A stretch of DNA of 64,000 nucleotides from Amorphoplanes friuliensis DSM 7358 (GTDB lineage Bacteria > Actinomycetota > Actinomycetes > Mycobacteriales > Micromonosporaceae): positions 2,208,001 to 2,272,000 of the forward strand of contig NC_022657.1 of the NCBI RefSeq assembly GCF_000494755.1, in the 5' to 3' direction. Under the pieces are notes generated by a model, which saw nothing but the letters and a program-made list of their open reading frames with translations, was not told where the DNA came from and made no database searches. Shown here in pieces: positions 33,957 through 42,286 of the stretch. The position numbers were made by a program, and so were the translations under genes. Each line of letters begins with the position of its first letter. Position 1 is the stretch's first letter.

Positions 33957-35728
33957 CCTTTTGTGGCGTCCCGGACGATGTCGCCGAAGACCTTCTCCAC
34001 CGCGGCCGGGTCCAGGGCGTCGCGGGCGCGTCCGGCGCCCGTCGCCCCGCTGATCCGGTCCAGGGCGGCCTTCCCGCCCGCGGCCGTCTCGCCGAACGCG
34101 ATGCAGTAGACCCGCACCGGGCGGGTGCGGTCGCTCGCCTTCAGATCCCTCACCAGCTGATCCAGGCTGTACCTGCTCTTGTCGTAGTCGTTGACGCCGT
34201 CGGTCAGCACGATCACCGCATTGATGCTGTCCGGCCGGTAGTCGCGCACCATCCGCCGGTGCGCGTCACGGACCGACACGTACAGCGCGGTGTCCTTGTC
34301 CTTCGTCGGCTTCAGATCACGCAGCGCGACACGGAAACCGTCGTCGTCGCCCAGCTCGGTGACGGGCAGCTTCTCGGTGCGCGGCGGGTTGCCGAGGGAG
34401 TGGAAGAACCACAGGCCGACCCGGTCGCGCGGATCCAGCAACTGCACGCTGTTGGCCGCCGCGTCCTGCGCCGCCCGGCCCCGCGTCACCTCGGTGCCGC
34501 TCGCCGCCGGCCGGTCCATCGTGCCGGACTCGTCCATCACCATCAGGAGCTGCGCGCGCTTCTTCAGCCCCTCGCGGTTGGCGAGCACGGCCTGGATCGT
34601 CGCCGCGTCGGGGGAGTCCCGGATCAGCAGCCCGGTCCGGCCGTCACCGACCTGCCGCGCGTTCGCGGGCACCGGTGTCACCGCCGTCATCGCCTGCCCG
34701 GCCCGGCCGTCGGCATCCCGGAAACCCGCGGCCAGGAACAGCTTCCGGGCCGGGTCCGCTCGCAGGAAGGCCCGGAAATCATCGGCCGCGTCACGGACCG
34801 CGCCGTCCTCCTCGGCGGACGGCAGCACGACGTACGGGTGGTCCAGCATCATCGTGCCGTCGGTCGGATAGATCGGCACGAGGGGCTGGTTCGGCGACTC
34901 GTGCACCCCGGAACGCAGGCGCTGCGGGTCGGCCTCCAGATTCATGGTGTTGTAGAGGTGGATCAGCTGCTCCTGCAGCACGATCGCGCTGATCGGCGCA
35001 TCCGTCGACGCCTGCCCCTGATCGATGCCGAGCTGATCACGCAGCAGGTTCATGATGTCGTCCTGCACGAACCCGCGCTGCACGACGTTCGCCTCGACCC
35101 GCCGCACGTACGCCTGCACCGCCGGTTCCTCGAGCTTGGCCGCATCGAGCTCGCCGGAGGTCGCCGCGTAATAGGCGGCGATGGTCGACGCCAGCCCCGA
35201 CGTCGACGTGCGGGGATCCTCTCGCCCGACGTAGAAACTCCGCCCCGGCCGCGGCTCGAGGAGCTGCGCCCAGCTGAAGCGCTTCGCCGGCCAGCCGAGC
35301 CCGGCGGCCAGATCCCGCGGCACCGCGACCACCACCGGGCTCTGGGCGATGCTGGCCCATCGGGTGGTCGCCGGTGCCTCGTCCGGCTCCTCCTGGCGGA
35401 GCAGGTCGACCCACATCGACGACGACGGCAGCCAGACGTCGGGCCGGCTGCCCTTGTGCCCTTTCCAGTGCTCGGCCAGGGCGCTCTTGGTCCGGCCGGA
35501 CGTCTCGCCGGCCGCTTCGACCCGCGCACACCCGCCACCCCGCAACTCGCGCCGGGCGGCGTTGTAGTCCTTGGCGAGCGACGCGACGAGCTCGTCCTTC
35601 TCCGTCGACGAGGTCACGTGCAACGTCACCGCACAGGCCGGATCTTTCTCGATCAACTTGTAGCCGCCGAGGACGACCAGCAGCAGAATCGCGACGGCGG
35701 CGATCGGGATCATCGTCCTGCGCGACAT
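33953..35728 (-). CDS. Secreted substrate-binding protein fused to a VWA domain
   Basis: The 591-residue protein has a single N-terminal membrane anchor (about residues 6-26, IPIAAVAILLLVVLGGY). A periplasmic-binding-protein-like domain follows (about 35-360: SRPDVWLPSSSMWVDLLR, TSTSGLASTIAAYY, MMLDHPYVVLPS). A C-terminal VWA domain (about 395-590) has an intact MIDAS: DESGT (VMDESGTM), a Thr in KDKDTALYVSV and Asp in VLTDGVND. It is probably exposed outside the membrane, with a metal-dependent adhesion or protein-binding face. ATG overlaps the stop of the caspase gene by one base (TGATG), so the two are coupled. Confidence 0.88.
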   Translation of the reverse strand: MSRRTMIPIAAVAILLLVVLGGYKLIEKDPACAVTLHVTSSTEKDELVASLAKDYNAARRELRGGGCARVEAAGETSGRTKSALAEHWKGHKGSRPDVWLPSSSMWVDLLRQEEPDEAPATTRWASIAQSPVVVAVPRDLAAGLGWPAKRFSWAQLLEPRPGRSFYVGREDPRTSTSGLASTIAAYYAATSGELDAAKLEEPAVQAYVRRVEANVVQRGFVQDDIMNLLRDQLGIDQGQASTDAPISAIVLQEQLIHLYNTMNLEADPQRLRSGVHESPNQPLVPIYPTDGTMMLDHPYVVLPSAEEDGAVRDAADDFRAFLRADPARKLFLAAGFRDADGRAGQAMTAVTPVPANARQVGDGRTGLLIRDSPDAATIQAVLANREGLKKRAQLLMVMDESGTMDRPAASGTEVTRGRAAQDAAANSVQLLDPRDRVGLWFFHSLGNPPRTEKLPVTELGDDDGFRVALRDLKPTKDKDTALYVSVRDAHRRMVRDYRPDSINAVIVLTDGVNDYDKSRYSLDQLVRDLKASDRTRPVRVYCIAFGETAAGGKAALDRISGATGAGRARDALDPAAVEKVFGDIVRDATKG

Positions 35729-36711
35729 CAGCTGTCCCTGAGCAGATGCCGGGTCACCCAGGCCACCGCGAAGCTGACCACGGCCAGCACCACGGCGACC
35801 ACCGGACTGTGCACCACGGCATACGTGACGCCGCCGCCGGCGCCGGCCAGCACGCCGGCCAGGGCGAGGCCCGGCCGGTCGGTACCAGGCGCGGTCTCGA
35901 TCTGTTCTCGCGGGCCGGCCTGTCTGTTGCGGGTCAGCGCCAGCCAGGAAGTATGGTTCTGGCTCGCCTGCCGCGGCCGGGGGAGACGGGCTCTGTCCAG
36001 AGCGGCGTCGACCTCGCGGTACACCCGGCCGAGGCTCAGGAACTCGTTCCGGCTGTCCACGCCCTCGTTCAGGACCGTCAGCAGCGCATCGGTGAACGCG
36101 GTGTACCGGGCGCCCTCCGGAGCCAGCGCCATCGCGGTCGCCGCCGTGGCGGTGAAGACGAACACCCCGTCGATCTTCGCCAGCCCGGCCAGCCGGTCCG
36201 GCGACACCCGGGCACCCATCGGAGCCTCCTCGACCGCCATGGTCGGCAGCGCCTGACCCGAGAAGCAACAGTCGAGGATGAGCACCCGGTGCTCGACACG
36301 GTCCAGGTCGAGACTGCGCATGATGGCCTCGATATCGGCGAACCGGACACCCTTGTGCAGCGGGTTGCCGGGCACCGACGCCGTGGTCGTCAGGACCAGC
36401 TTGTTCTCGAAGTCCAACAGCCCGTGACCGGCGTAGTAGATCAGGACCGTGTCCGCGGCGTCCTCGGCCAGGGCGGCAAGCGCCTCGGCGATGTCATCCG
36501 CGCTGCCCGGGTCGGGCAGCATCGCACAGCGCTCGGGCGCGAACCCGCCGTGCCCCGGCTCGGTCAGGACCTCGTGCAGGCCTTCCAGGTTGTTGGTCAC
36601 CCCGGGCAGCGGGCGCAGGCTCTCGTGGTCATATCTGCTGACCCCGATCAGCAGCGCCGCCGAGGACGACCGGAGCGGGAGCCGGGACTGTGAACTCTGT
36701 GCAATGGTCAA
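35728..36711 (-). CDS. Caspase-family (peptidase C14) protein with C-terminal membrane hairpin
   Basis: This protein of about 327 residues has a caspase p20-like fold. It begins with AALLIGVSRYDHESLRPLPGV, the catalytic His lies in LIYYAGHGLLD and the catalytic Cys in LILDCCFSGQA. The p10-like part includes FVFTATAATAMAL and YTAFTDALLTVL. After a linker, two C-terminal helices (LALAGVLAGAGGGVTYAVV and SPVVAVVLAVVSFAVAWV) anchor it with the protease in the cytosol. The start is uncertain: TTG 36711 leaves a 14-residue lead-in; GTG 36747 and TTG 36837 are alternatives. It is coupled to the SBP-VWA gene, suggesting signal passage across the membrane. Confidence 0.85.
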   Translation of the reverse strand: MTIAQSSQSRLPLRSSSAALLIGVSRYDHESLRPLPGVTNNLEGLHEVLTEPGHGGFAPERCAMLPDPGSADDIAEALAALAEDAADTVLIYYAGHGLLDFENKLVLTTTASVPGNPLHKGVRFADIEAIMRSLDLDRVEHRVLILDCCFSGQALPTMAVEEAPMGARVSPDRLAGLAKIDGVFVFTATAATAMALAPEGARYTAFTDALLTVLNEGVDSRNEFLSLGRVYREVDAALDRARLPRPRQASQNHTSWLALTRNRQAGPREQIETAPGTDRPGLALAGVLAGAGGGVTYAVVHSPVVAVVLAVVSFAVAWVTRHLLRDS

Positions 36712-37083
36712 ATCCGGCCACCGTCGTCGAATATCCGGGCAGATCACCTCAGGCAGGAGTCTCTGGAACGATTCTCCATCTTCCGCGGACGATCTCCCAC
36801 TCCGGGTGACAGCAAAGTGGACGCATCGTTGCGGCAAACATCAGACCATTTGCCGCGGGGGAGACGTGACAGCGGAACGATGCTCGGGGCGTACCCGGTG
36901 AGGGCCATCTCCCGGCGACCGCCGGGAGCCGACCGATAAGCTGAAGCCGATTGCGGTCGCTGACGCCCGCGACCCTTGCTGACCGAGGCGCGCCCGCCGG
37001 GGCATCGACCGGCGCCGCCACTTGCAGTTCATCCTCATGACGGGGGTCGGCCGGCGAGCCGACCCGAAAGAGAGACTAGCCTG
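36712..37083. promoter_or_regulatory. Divergent promoter region between the caspase gene and pyk
   Basis: This stretch holds alternative starts for the caspase gene (36747, 36837) and the pyk promoter and leader. A hairpin with 8-bp stem CTCCCGGC/GCCGGGAG and 4-nt loop lies at 36909-36928, and a TAAGCT hexamer at 36936 could be a pyk -10. No other gene is seen. Confidence 0.45.
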
Positions 37084-38532
37084 ATGGCTGTGACACGCCG
37101 CGCAAAGATCGTCTGCACCATGGGTCCCGCCACCGCCTCCCCCGAGCGCATGCTCGGACTGGTCGAGGCCGGCATGGATGTCGCCCGGCTGAACTTCAGC
37201 CACGGCAGCCACGAGGACCACCAGAAGGTCTACGACCTGGTCCGGGCCGCCGCCAAGGAGACCGGCCGCGCCGTCGCCGTCCTCGCCGACCTCCAGGGCC
37301 CGAAGATCCGCCTGGGCAAGTTCGCCAACGGCCCCCACCTGTGGAACACCGGGGACGTCGTCACCATCACCAGCGACGACATCCTGGGCACCCCCGACCG
37401 GGTCAGCTGCACCTACAAGAAGCTCCCGCAGGAGGTCAAGGTCGGCGACCGCCTCCTCATCGACGACGGCAAGGTCGCCGTCGAGGTGTCCGCGGTCGAG
37501 GGCAACGACATCACCTGCCTCGTCACCGAGGGCGGCCCGGTCAGCAACAACAAGGGCGTGTCCCTGCCGAACGTCGCCGTCAGCGTCCCCGCGATGAGCG
37601 ACAAGGACGAGGCCGACCTGCGCTTCGCCCTCAGCCTCGGCGTCGACCTGATCGCGCTGTCGTTCGTGCGCTCGCCCGACGACATCAAGCTCGTCCACCA
37701 GATCATGGCCGAGGAGGGCACCACCCTCCCCGTCATCGCCAAGGTCGAGAAGCCCGAGGCGGTCACCCACCTCGAGGCCATCGTCCTGGCCTTCGACGGT
37801 GTCATGGTCGCCCGCGGTGACCTCGGCGTCGAGCTCCCGCTCGACCAGGTGCCGCTGGTCCAGAAGCGCGCCGTCCAGCTCTGCCGCGAGAACGCCAAGC
37901 CGGTCATCGTCGCGACCCAGATGCTCGACTCGATGATCGAGAATTCCCGCCCGACCCGCGCGGAAGCCTCCGACGTCGCCAACGCCGTCCTCGACGGCGC
38001 CGACGCGGTCATGCTCTCCGGCGAGACCTCGGTCGGCAAGTACCCGGTCCTCACCGTCAGCACCATGGCGAAGATCGTCACCACGACCGAGAGCGGCGAC
38101 TTCGGCGTCCCCGTCCTCCAGCACGACCCGCGCACCCACAGCGGCGCCCTGACCGTCGCCGCCAGCCGCATCGCCCGCAACATCGGCGCCAAGGCCCTGG
38201 TCGCGTTCTCCCAGACCGGCGACACGGTCCGCCGCCTCTCCCGGCTGCACTGCGAGCTCCCGCTGCTCGCGTTCACGCCGGTCCCCGAGGTCCGCGACCA
38301 GCTCGCCCTCTCCTGGGGTGTCGAGACGTTCCTGACGGACTTCGTCCAGCACACCGACGACATGTTCCGTCAGGTCGACCAGAGCATGCTCGGTCTCGGC
38401 CTGGCCAAGCCCGGCGAGTACGTCGTCGTCGTGGCCGGCAGCCCGCCGAATGCCCCCGGTTCGACCAACACCCTCCGGGTGCACCAGCTCGGCTCGCTCG
38501 TCGACCCGGCCACGGTGACCGAAGCGCAGTGA
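37084..38532 (+). CDS. pyk: Pyruvate kinase
   Basis: The 482-residue glycolytic enzyme transfers phosphate from phosphoenolpyruvate to ADP. Signatures are TRRAKIVCTMGPAT at the N-terminus, LNFSHGSHEDH, the catalytic lysine strand VIAKVEKPEAV, ARGDLGVELP, the potassium-site region IVATQMLDSMIENSRPTRAE and MLSGETSVGKYP. The B domain lies at about 70-165 and the allosteric C domain at about 340-480. Upstream codons in this frame are ignored because ATG 37084 matches the family start. The stop overlaps the thioesterase start (GTGA). Confidence 0.97.
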   Translation: MAVTRRAKIVCTMGPATASPERMLGLVEAGMDVARLNFSHGSHEDHQKVYDLVRAAAKETGRAVAVLADLQGPKIRLGKFANGPHLWNTGDVVTITSDDILGTPDRVSCTYKKLPQEVKVGDRLLIDDGKVAVEVSAVEGNDITCLVTEGGPVSNNKGVSLPNVAVSVPAMSDKDEADLRFALSLGVDLIALSFVRSPDDIKLVHQIMAEEGTTLPVIAKVEKPEAVTHLEAIVLAFDGVMVARGDLGVELPLDQVPLVQKRAVQLCRENAKPVIVATQMLDSMIENSRPTRAEASDVANAVLDGADAVMLSGETSVGKYPVLTVSTMAKIVTTTESGDFGVPVLQHDPRTHSGALTVAASRIARNIGAKALVAFSQTGDTVRRLSRLHCELPLLAFTPVPEVRDQLALSWGVETFLTDFVQHTDDMFRQVDQSMLGLGLAKPGEYVVVVAGSPPNAPGSTNTLRVHQLGSLVDPATVTEAQ

Positions 38533-39410
38533 ACACCCCACTGGTGGGACAGGCCGCCGTCGATCAGCTCCTCGAGGTCCTCGACCTCAAGCAGATCGAC
38601 GCGGCCACGTTCCAGGGCGAAAGCCCCCAGGTCGGCGCCCAGCGCGTCTTCGGCGGGCAGGTCGCCGGCCAGGCCCTCGTGGCGGCGGGACGGACAGTCG
38701 ACCCGTCCCGCTTCGTGCACTCCCTCCACGGCTACTTCGTCCGCCCCGGCGACCCCACGGTCCCGATCGAGTTCACCGTCGAGACCATCCGCGACGGGCG
38801 CTCCTTCTCCGTACGCCGCTCCACCGCCCAGCAGCACGGCCGGACGATCTTCTTCATGTCCGCGTCGTTCCAGGTCGTCGAGGAAGGCCTCGACCACCAC
38901 ACCCCGGCCCCGGCCGGCATCCCGGGCCCGGACGAGACCCCCACCATGCGTGACTGGCTCGCCCGCTACCCCGACCGCGCCGCGGCCTTCAGCTCGGCCC
39001 CCCAGGCCATCGACGTCCGCTACATCGGTACGCCCGGCTGGGTCCCACCCGGCGACCGCGACGCCGCCAGCGAACAACGCGTCTGGATGCGCGTCAACGG
39101 CAAACTCCCCGACGACCCGCTGCTCCACGCCTGCGCCCTGACCTACGCCTCGGACCTGTCACTGCTCGACTCGGTCCTCTCGACCCACGGCGAGGTCTGG
39201 GGCCCCGGCGGCGTCATCGGCGCGAGCCTGGACCACGCGTTGTGGCTCCACCGCCCGTTCCGCGCCGACGAATGGTTCCTCTACGACTGCAGCAGCCCCT
39301 CGGCCAGCGGCAGCAGGGGCCTGGCCAGCGGCCGCATGTTCACCCAGGACGGCCGCCACATCGCCAGCGCAGTCCAGGAAGGCCTCCTCCGCCGCGTCGG
39401 CGCCCGCTGA
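38529..39410 (+). CDS. tesB: Acyl-CoA thioesterase II
   Basis: The 293-residue double hot-dog enzyme hydrolyses medium- and long-chain acyl-CoA. Key stretches are RVFGGQVAGQALVAAGRTV, HSLHGYFVRPGDPTVPI and VRRSTAQQHGRTIFFMSASFQ in the first hot-dog. ASLDHALWLHRPFRADEWFLYD, with the conserved Asp, and GLASGRMFTQDGRHIASAVQEGLLR are in the second. GTG overlaps the pyk stop by 4 bp, the order seen in related actinobacteria. The physiological acyl-CoA is not known. Confidence 0.94.
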   Translation: MNTPLVGQAAVDQLLEVLDLKQIDAATFQGESPQVGAQRVFGGQVAGQALVAAGRTVDPSRFVHSLHGYFVRPGDPTVPIEFTVETIRDGRSFSVRRSTAQQHGRTIFFMSASFQVVEEGLDHHTPAPAGIPGPDETPTMRDWLARYPDRAAAFSSAPQAIDVRYIGTPGWVPPGDRDAASEQRVWMRVNGKLPDDPLLHACALTYASDLSLLDSVLSTHGEVWGPGGVIGASLDHALWLHRPFRADEWFLYDCSSPSASGSRGLASGRMFTQDGRHIASAVQEGLLRRVGAR

Positions 39411-39918
39411 CCCCGGGCAGGCCTTCCGCACTCCATCGGCCGACCGATCCTGACCTCGGCCCGAACCCGCTCCAAGCCGGCGTGGGTGGCTGCTTTTGCC
39501 GTTCGCGTCATGGTTCTGGCGGCGTCGCCGCTGTGTGGTGATCCCATGGCCTCGGTCGCTGTTGTCACGTTCGGTCGCGACCCGTCGCGGTTTGGCCCCG
39601 TCGAGGCCCGGACCGCGACCGGCCCGTCACGGTTTGCCGGTCACGGTTCGACGTGCCGCGGTTTCTGTGACGGCCCGGACCGCGCCGGGCCCGTCTCGGT
39701 TCGCCCGTCACGGTTTGACGTGAGCGGTTTGGTCTGTGACGGCCCGGACCACGACGGGCGCGTCGCGGTTTGTTGCGCCGCGGTCCGGGCCGTGGGTTTG
39801 CCGGACAGATCAACCCCGTCCAGGGCCCCGAAACAGCGAAAGGCCCCGCCGGTGCGGGACCCCGGCCCGGCGACTGGCCGTGGAACGGGTCCCGCCACCA
39901 GCGGGGCAGGGGAAACTT
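39411..39918. repeat. Gene-free stretch with dispersed short repeats and a large imperfect hairpin
   Basis: CGTCRCGGTTTG occurs at 39583, 39625, 39706 and 39761. GGCCCGGACCGCG or a one-base variant occurs at 39605, 39672 and 39741. An imperfect inverted repeat (39844-39862 with 39887-39906) could end the minus-strand HdeD-like gene transcript. Open frames here have no family resemblance and are read as composition artefacts. Confidence 0.6.
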
Positions 39919-41169
39919 TCAGTCCACCATCCGGCTGCGGGCGATGATCGCCGTGTCGTCCATGCCCGGCGACGCCGTCTCCGCCGCCCGCGCCGCCGCG
40001 TCGAGCGAAGGCAACGACCCATCGTCCTGGGCCGGGCCCTGGCGGCGCGCCACCGCGGAAGCGTGCGCGACCTCCTCCGGAGCCGGAACCTCCGCGCCCT
40101 CGGCCGTGTCGGGCACCTCGACCTGCTCGTCGGCCGCCGCCCGCGCCGCAGCTCCGGGCACCGCCGCGCCGGTCACACCCGCGAGGGCCAGCATCGCGTC
40201 GAGGTCGGCCGTGGTCCGCAGCACCTCGTCGTGGAAGCTGCCCTGCGCCTCGTCCGAGAGCTGCACCTGCCCCGAAGCCTGCGCACCGCCGATCTGCGCC
40301 CCCGAGCCCTGCGCGACGGAGATCTGCGAACCCTGCGTCCCGGAGATCTGCGAACCCTGCGCCCCGGAGATCTGTGAGCCCAGCGGGCCGGAGATCTGTG
40401 AGCCCTGCGCGCCATAGCCCTCAGGGGCCGCGAGCTGCGTTCCCGGAACCGGCCCGGAAGCGTCCTGCCCGGCCATCGTGGTCGTCGTGGTTCGCGGCAT
40501 CGCCCTGTGCCGGGCCCGGCCACTCCGCTCCGGCTGCCCGGCCTCGAAGTCCGACAGCCCGGCCGAATATCCGGCCACACCGATCGCCCGCTCCGGGGTC
40601 AGCTCCAGCAGGCGTTCCGCCCGCGCCGCCACGGACACCTCACGCAGCCGCAGCGCCGCGACCAGGTCGGCCACCGCGCGGGCCAGGGCGGCACCGCCGA
40701 GGATCACGATGACCATCTCGGCCGTCCGGGCGAACGAGCTCGCCGCGAAGAATCCCAGCCCGATCTCGGCCACACCGACGACCATGAGCAGACCCCAGAT
40801 CCGGTCCGACTCCCGCGTCAGCATCGAGATCGCCAGGTCCGCGGCGCCGCGGACCATCAGGTACCAGCCGATCAGCGCCGCCGGCGTGGTCCATGCCCCG
40901 CCGCCGTCCGCCATCATGATCACGCCGGTGGCGGCGAACAGCACGGCCATGCCCGCGTTCAGCCACCACGTGCGCGTCCCGGCCAGCGCTCGGAGCACCT
41001 CGGTGACCGCCCCGAAGAGGATCACCGGCCCGGCGACGTCGGCCACGCCGGCGGGCTCGAGCCGCAGCACACTCCATGCGATTGCCAGCCACGCCACACC
41101 CGCGAACAGAAGGAACCCCCACATCCCGTCGCGGACGACGGACAGGGGCGACGAACCGGACCACAACAT
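39919..41169 (-). CDS. HdeD-like (DUF308) membrane protein with repeat-bearing tail
   Basis: This 416-residue protein has six membrane helices in the first 175 residues (GFLLFAGVAWLAIAWSVL, WWLNAGMAVLFAATGVIMM, ALIGWYLMVRGAADLAISML and others), the paired-helix pattern of the HdeD/DUF308 family. The cytosolic tail (about 190-416) has an octapeptide repeat (GAQGSQIS, about four units) and an acidic Ala/Glu-rich end. ATG 41169 is chosen for AGGAGG 4 nt upstream. A palindrome overlaps the leader. HdeD proteins are linked to acid or envelope stress in enterobacteria; here the role is open. Confidence 0.8.
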   Translation of the reverse strand: MLWSGSSPLSVVRDGMWGFLLFAGVAWLAIAWSVLRLEPAGVADVAGPVILFGAVTEVLRALAGTRTWWLNAGMAVLFAATGVIMMADGGGAWTTPAALIGWYLMVRGAADLAISMLTRESDRIWGLLMVVGVAEIGLGFFAASSFARTAEMVIVILGGAALARAVADLVAALRLREVSVAARAERLLELTPERAIGVAGYSAGLSDFEAGQPERSGRARHRAMPRTTTTTMAGQDASGPVPGTQLAAPEGYGAQGSQISGPLGSQISGAQGSQISGTQGSQISVAQGSGAQIGGAQASGQVQLSDEAQGSFHDEVLRTTADLDAMLALAGVTGAAVPGAAARAAADEQVEVPDTAEGAEVPAPEEVAHASAVARRQGPAQDDGSLPSLDAAARAAETASPGMDDTAIIARSRMVD

Positions 41170-41178
41170 GAAGCCTCC

Positions 41179-41198
41179 TGGCAGTGCTGGTACTGCCA
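41179..41198. promoter_or_regulatory. Palindrome at the HdeD-like gene start
   Basis: TGGCAGT (41179-41185) and ACTGCCA (41192-41198) form a perfect 7-bp inverted repeat with a 6-bp centre, adjoining the ribosome-binding site. It could be an operator or an mRNA hairpin limiting translation. Confidence 0.4.
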
Positions 41199-41299
41199 AT
41201 GACAACACCAGCGCGACCGGCAAACCGGTCTTTCCCGGAAAAACCCACGGCCGCCCGATGCCCGCTTTCCCACCGGCCCCGAGCCCGTACGGTCACAGC

Positions 41300-42049
41300 T
41301 CAGTACTTGGGTCCCACGTGCTGGTCCAGCACCGCCACATCCACTCGCCGCGCCACGGACAGCATCGTCGGCCGGCACATACGCCATTCGACGCCGAGCC
41401 GGTCCAATGATTCGCGGCAAAGTTGCATGATGTCGGCCGATTTGTTGACGAACTGATAACGCGGATAAAGGTACGTCGTGCCGCCCCGGACAATTTTGTT
41501 ACGGGTGCGGCAGCCGTCGGAGTGGAAGAGGCCGCGGACAAAGCGACCCGGAAATGCGTCGACCACCTCCGACTGCCATTCGACCAGCCGTATCAGGCGT
41601 TCGTGCTTTTTCCCGGGGCCGTGCTGCGGCAACAGGCACGGCCAATGCCGCCAGAACGACCGCACGTCGTCGCGGCCGTCGCGGTGCTGATGCCCCACCG
41701 TGCGGGCGCCGCAGGCGAGCATGGCCCGGCCGGCCTCCTCGATCAGCCCTGGATAACGCAGGTCGCATGCCACCTTGAGCACGGGGACCCGGCCCGTCGT
41801 GAGCAGATGGCCGTCGCCCAGGTAGATGCCGAGCAGATAGGCGTAGTCGGCCGGATGCCCGATCGATCGTGGTGGCCGGGCGCAGAACGGGCACCGCTGG
41901 TCCCGATCAGAATTGATCTTGGATCGGGAGCTGTAGAGCCAGCAGGCCACGGTGTTGCGGGACAGTCCGAGCGTGCGGTAGATCTCCGTGAACGGCACGC
42001 CGGCAGATTTCATGGAGATTGCGAGCTCGCGGATTCCGGGAGGATGCAC
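41300..42049 (-). CDS. Orphan HTH-LAGLIDADG homing-endonuclease-like protein
   Basis: This protein of about 249 residues starts with a resolvase-like helix-turn-helix (GIRELAISMKSAGVPFTEIYRTLGLSRNTVACW). A CxxC-type pair (RCPFCARP) follows, then a two-motif LAGLIDADG core: first motif YLLGIYLGDGHL, second motif FVRGLFHSDGC, each with its catalytic Asp. It is not inside an intron or intein. Start is uncertain (GTG 42049, TTG 42061 or ATG 42010). It lies 35 bp downstream of a tRNA on the same strand, so it may be cotranscribed. It may be a domesticated regulator or a free-standing endonuclease. Confidence 0.75.
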   Translation of the reverse strand: MHPPGIRELAISMKSAGVPFTEIYRTLGLSRNTVACWLYSSRSKINSDRDQRCPFCARPPRSIGHPADYAYLLGIYLGDGHLLTTGRVPVLKVACDLRYPGLIEEAGRAMLACGARTVGHQHRDGRDDVRSFWRHWPCLLPQHGPGKKHERLIRLVEWQSEVVDAFPGRFVRGLFHSDGCRTRNKIVRGGTTYLYPRYQFVNKSADIMQLCRESLDRLGVEWRMCRPTMLSVARRVDVAVLDQHVGPKY

Positions 42050-42084
42050 CCCCGCATTCAACCGCTCAGGTACGACAGTTTTTG

Positions 42085-42157
42085 TGTCCTCGGTGGGATT
42101 CGAACCCACACTGTGTGGTGTTTGAGACCACTCTCTCTGCCGTTGGAGTACGAGGAC
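42085..42157 (-). tRNA. tRNA with Leu anticodon CAA and class I (short variable loop) structure
   Basis: Reading the minus strand, a 7-bp acceptor stem (GTCCTCG/CGAGGAC), D-stem CTC/GAG, anticodon stem GTGGT/ACCAC with loop CTCAAAC, and T-stem GTGGG/CCCAC with loop TTCGAAT fold into a perfect 73-nt cloverleaf including discriminator A. The anticodon is CAA, which reads the leucine codon UUG. The variable loop is only 5 nt (ACAGT), whereas bacterial tRNA-Leu normally has a long variable arm. CCA is not encoded. Amino-acid identity is thus uncertain. Confidence 0.88.
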
Positions 42158-42286
42158 CGGGACAGCAGCTGGAGAACACTTGGTCCCGCCGAGCTGAGCC
42201 ATGCACAGAGTACCCACTACGCTGAGGGCGGTGGCACCCAGATACCCGGGTGTCGCGACTTGACCAGTGCTGGGGGTAGGGGTTCC

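Noticed and set aside
39486..39947. 153-codon frame between the thioesterase and HdeD-like genes
   Set aside because: It is built from dispersed short repeats and overlaps the real minus-strand gene's end.
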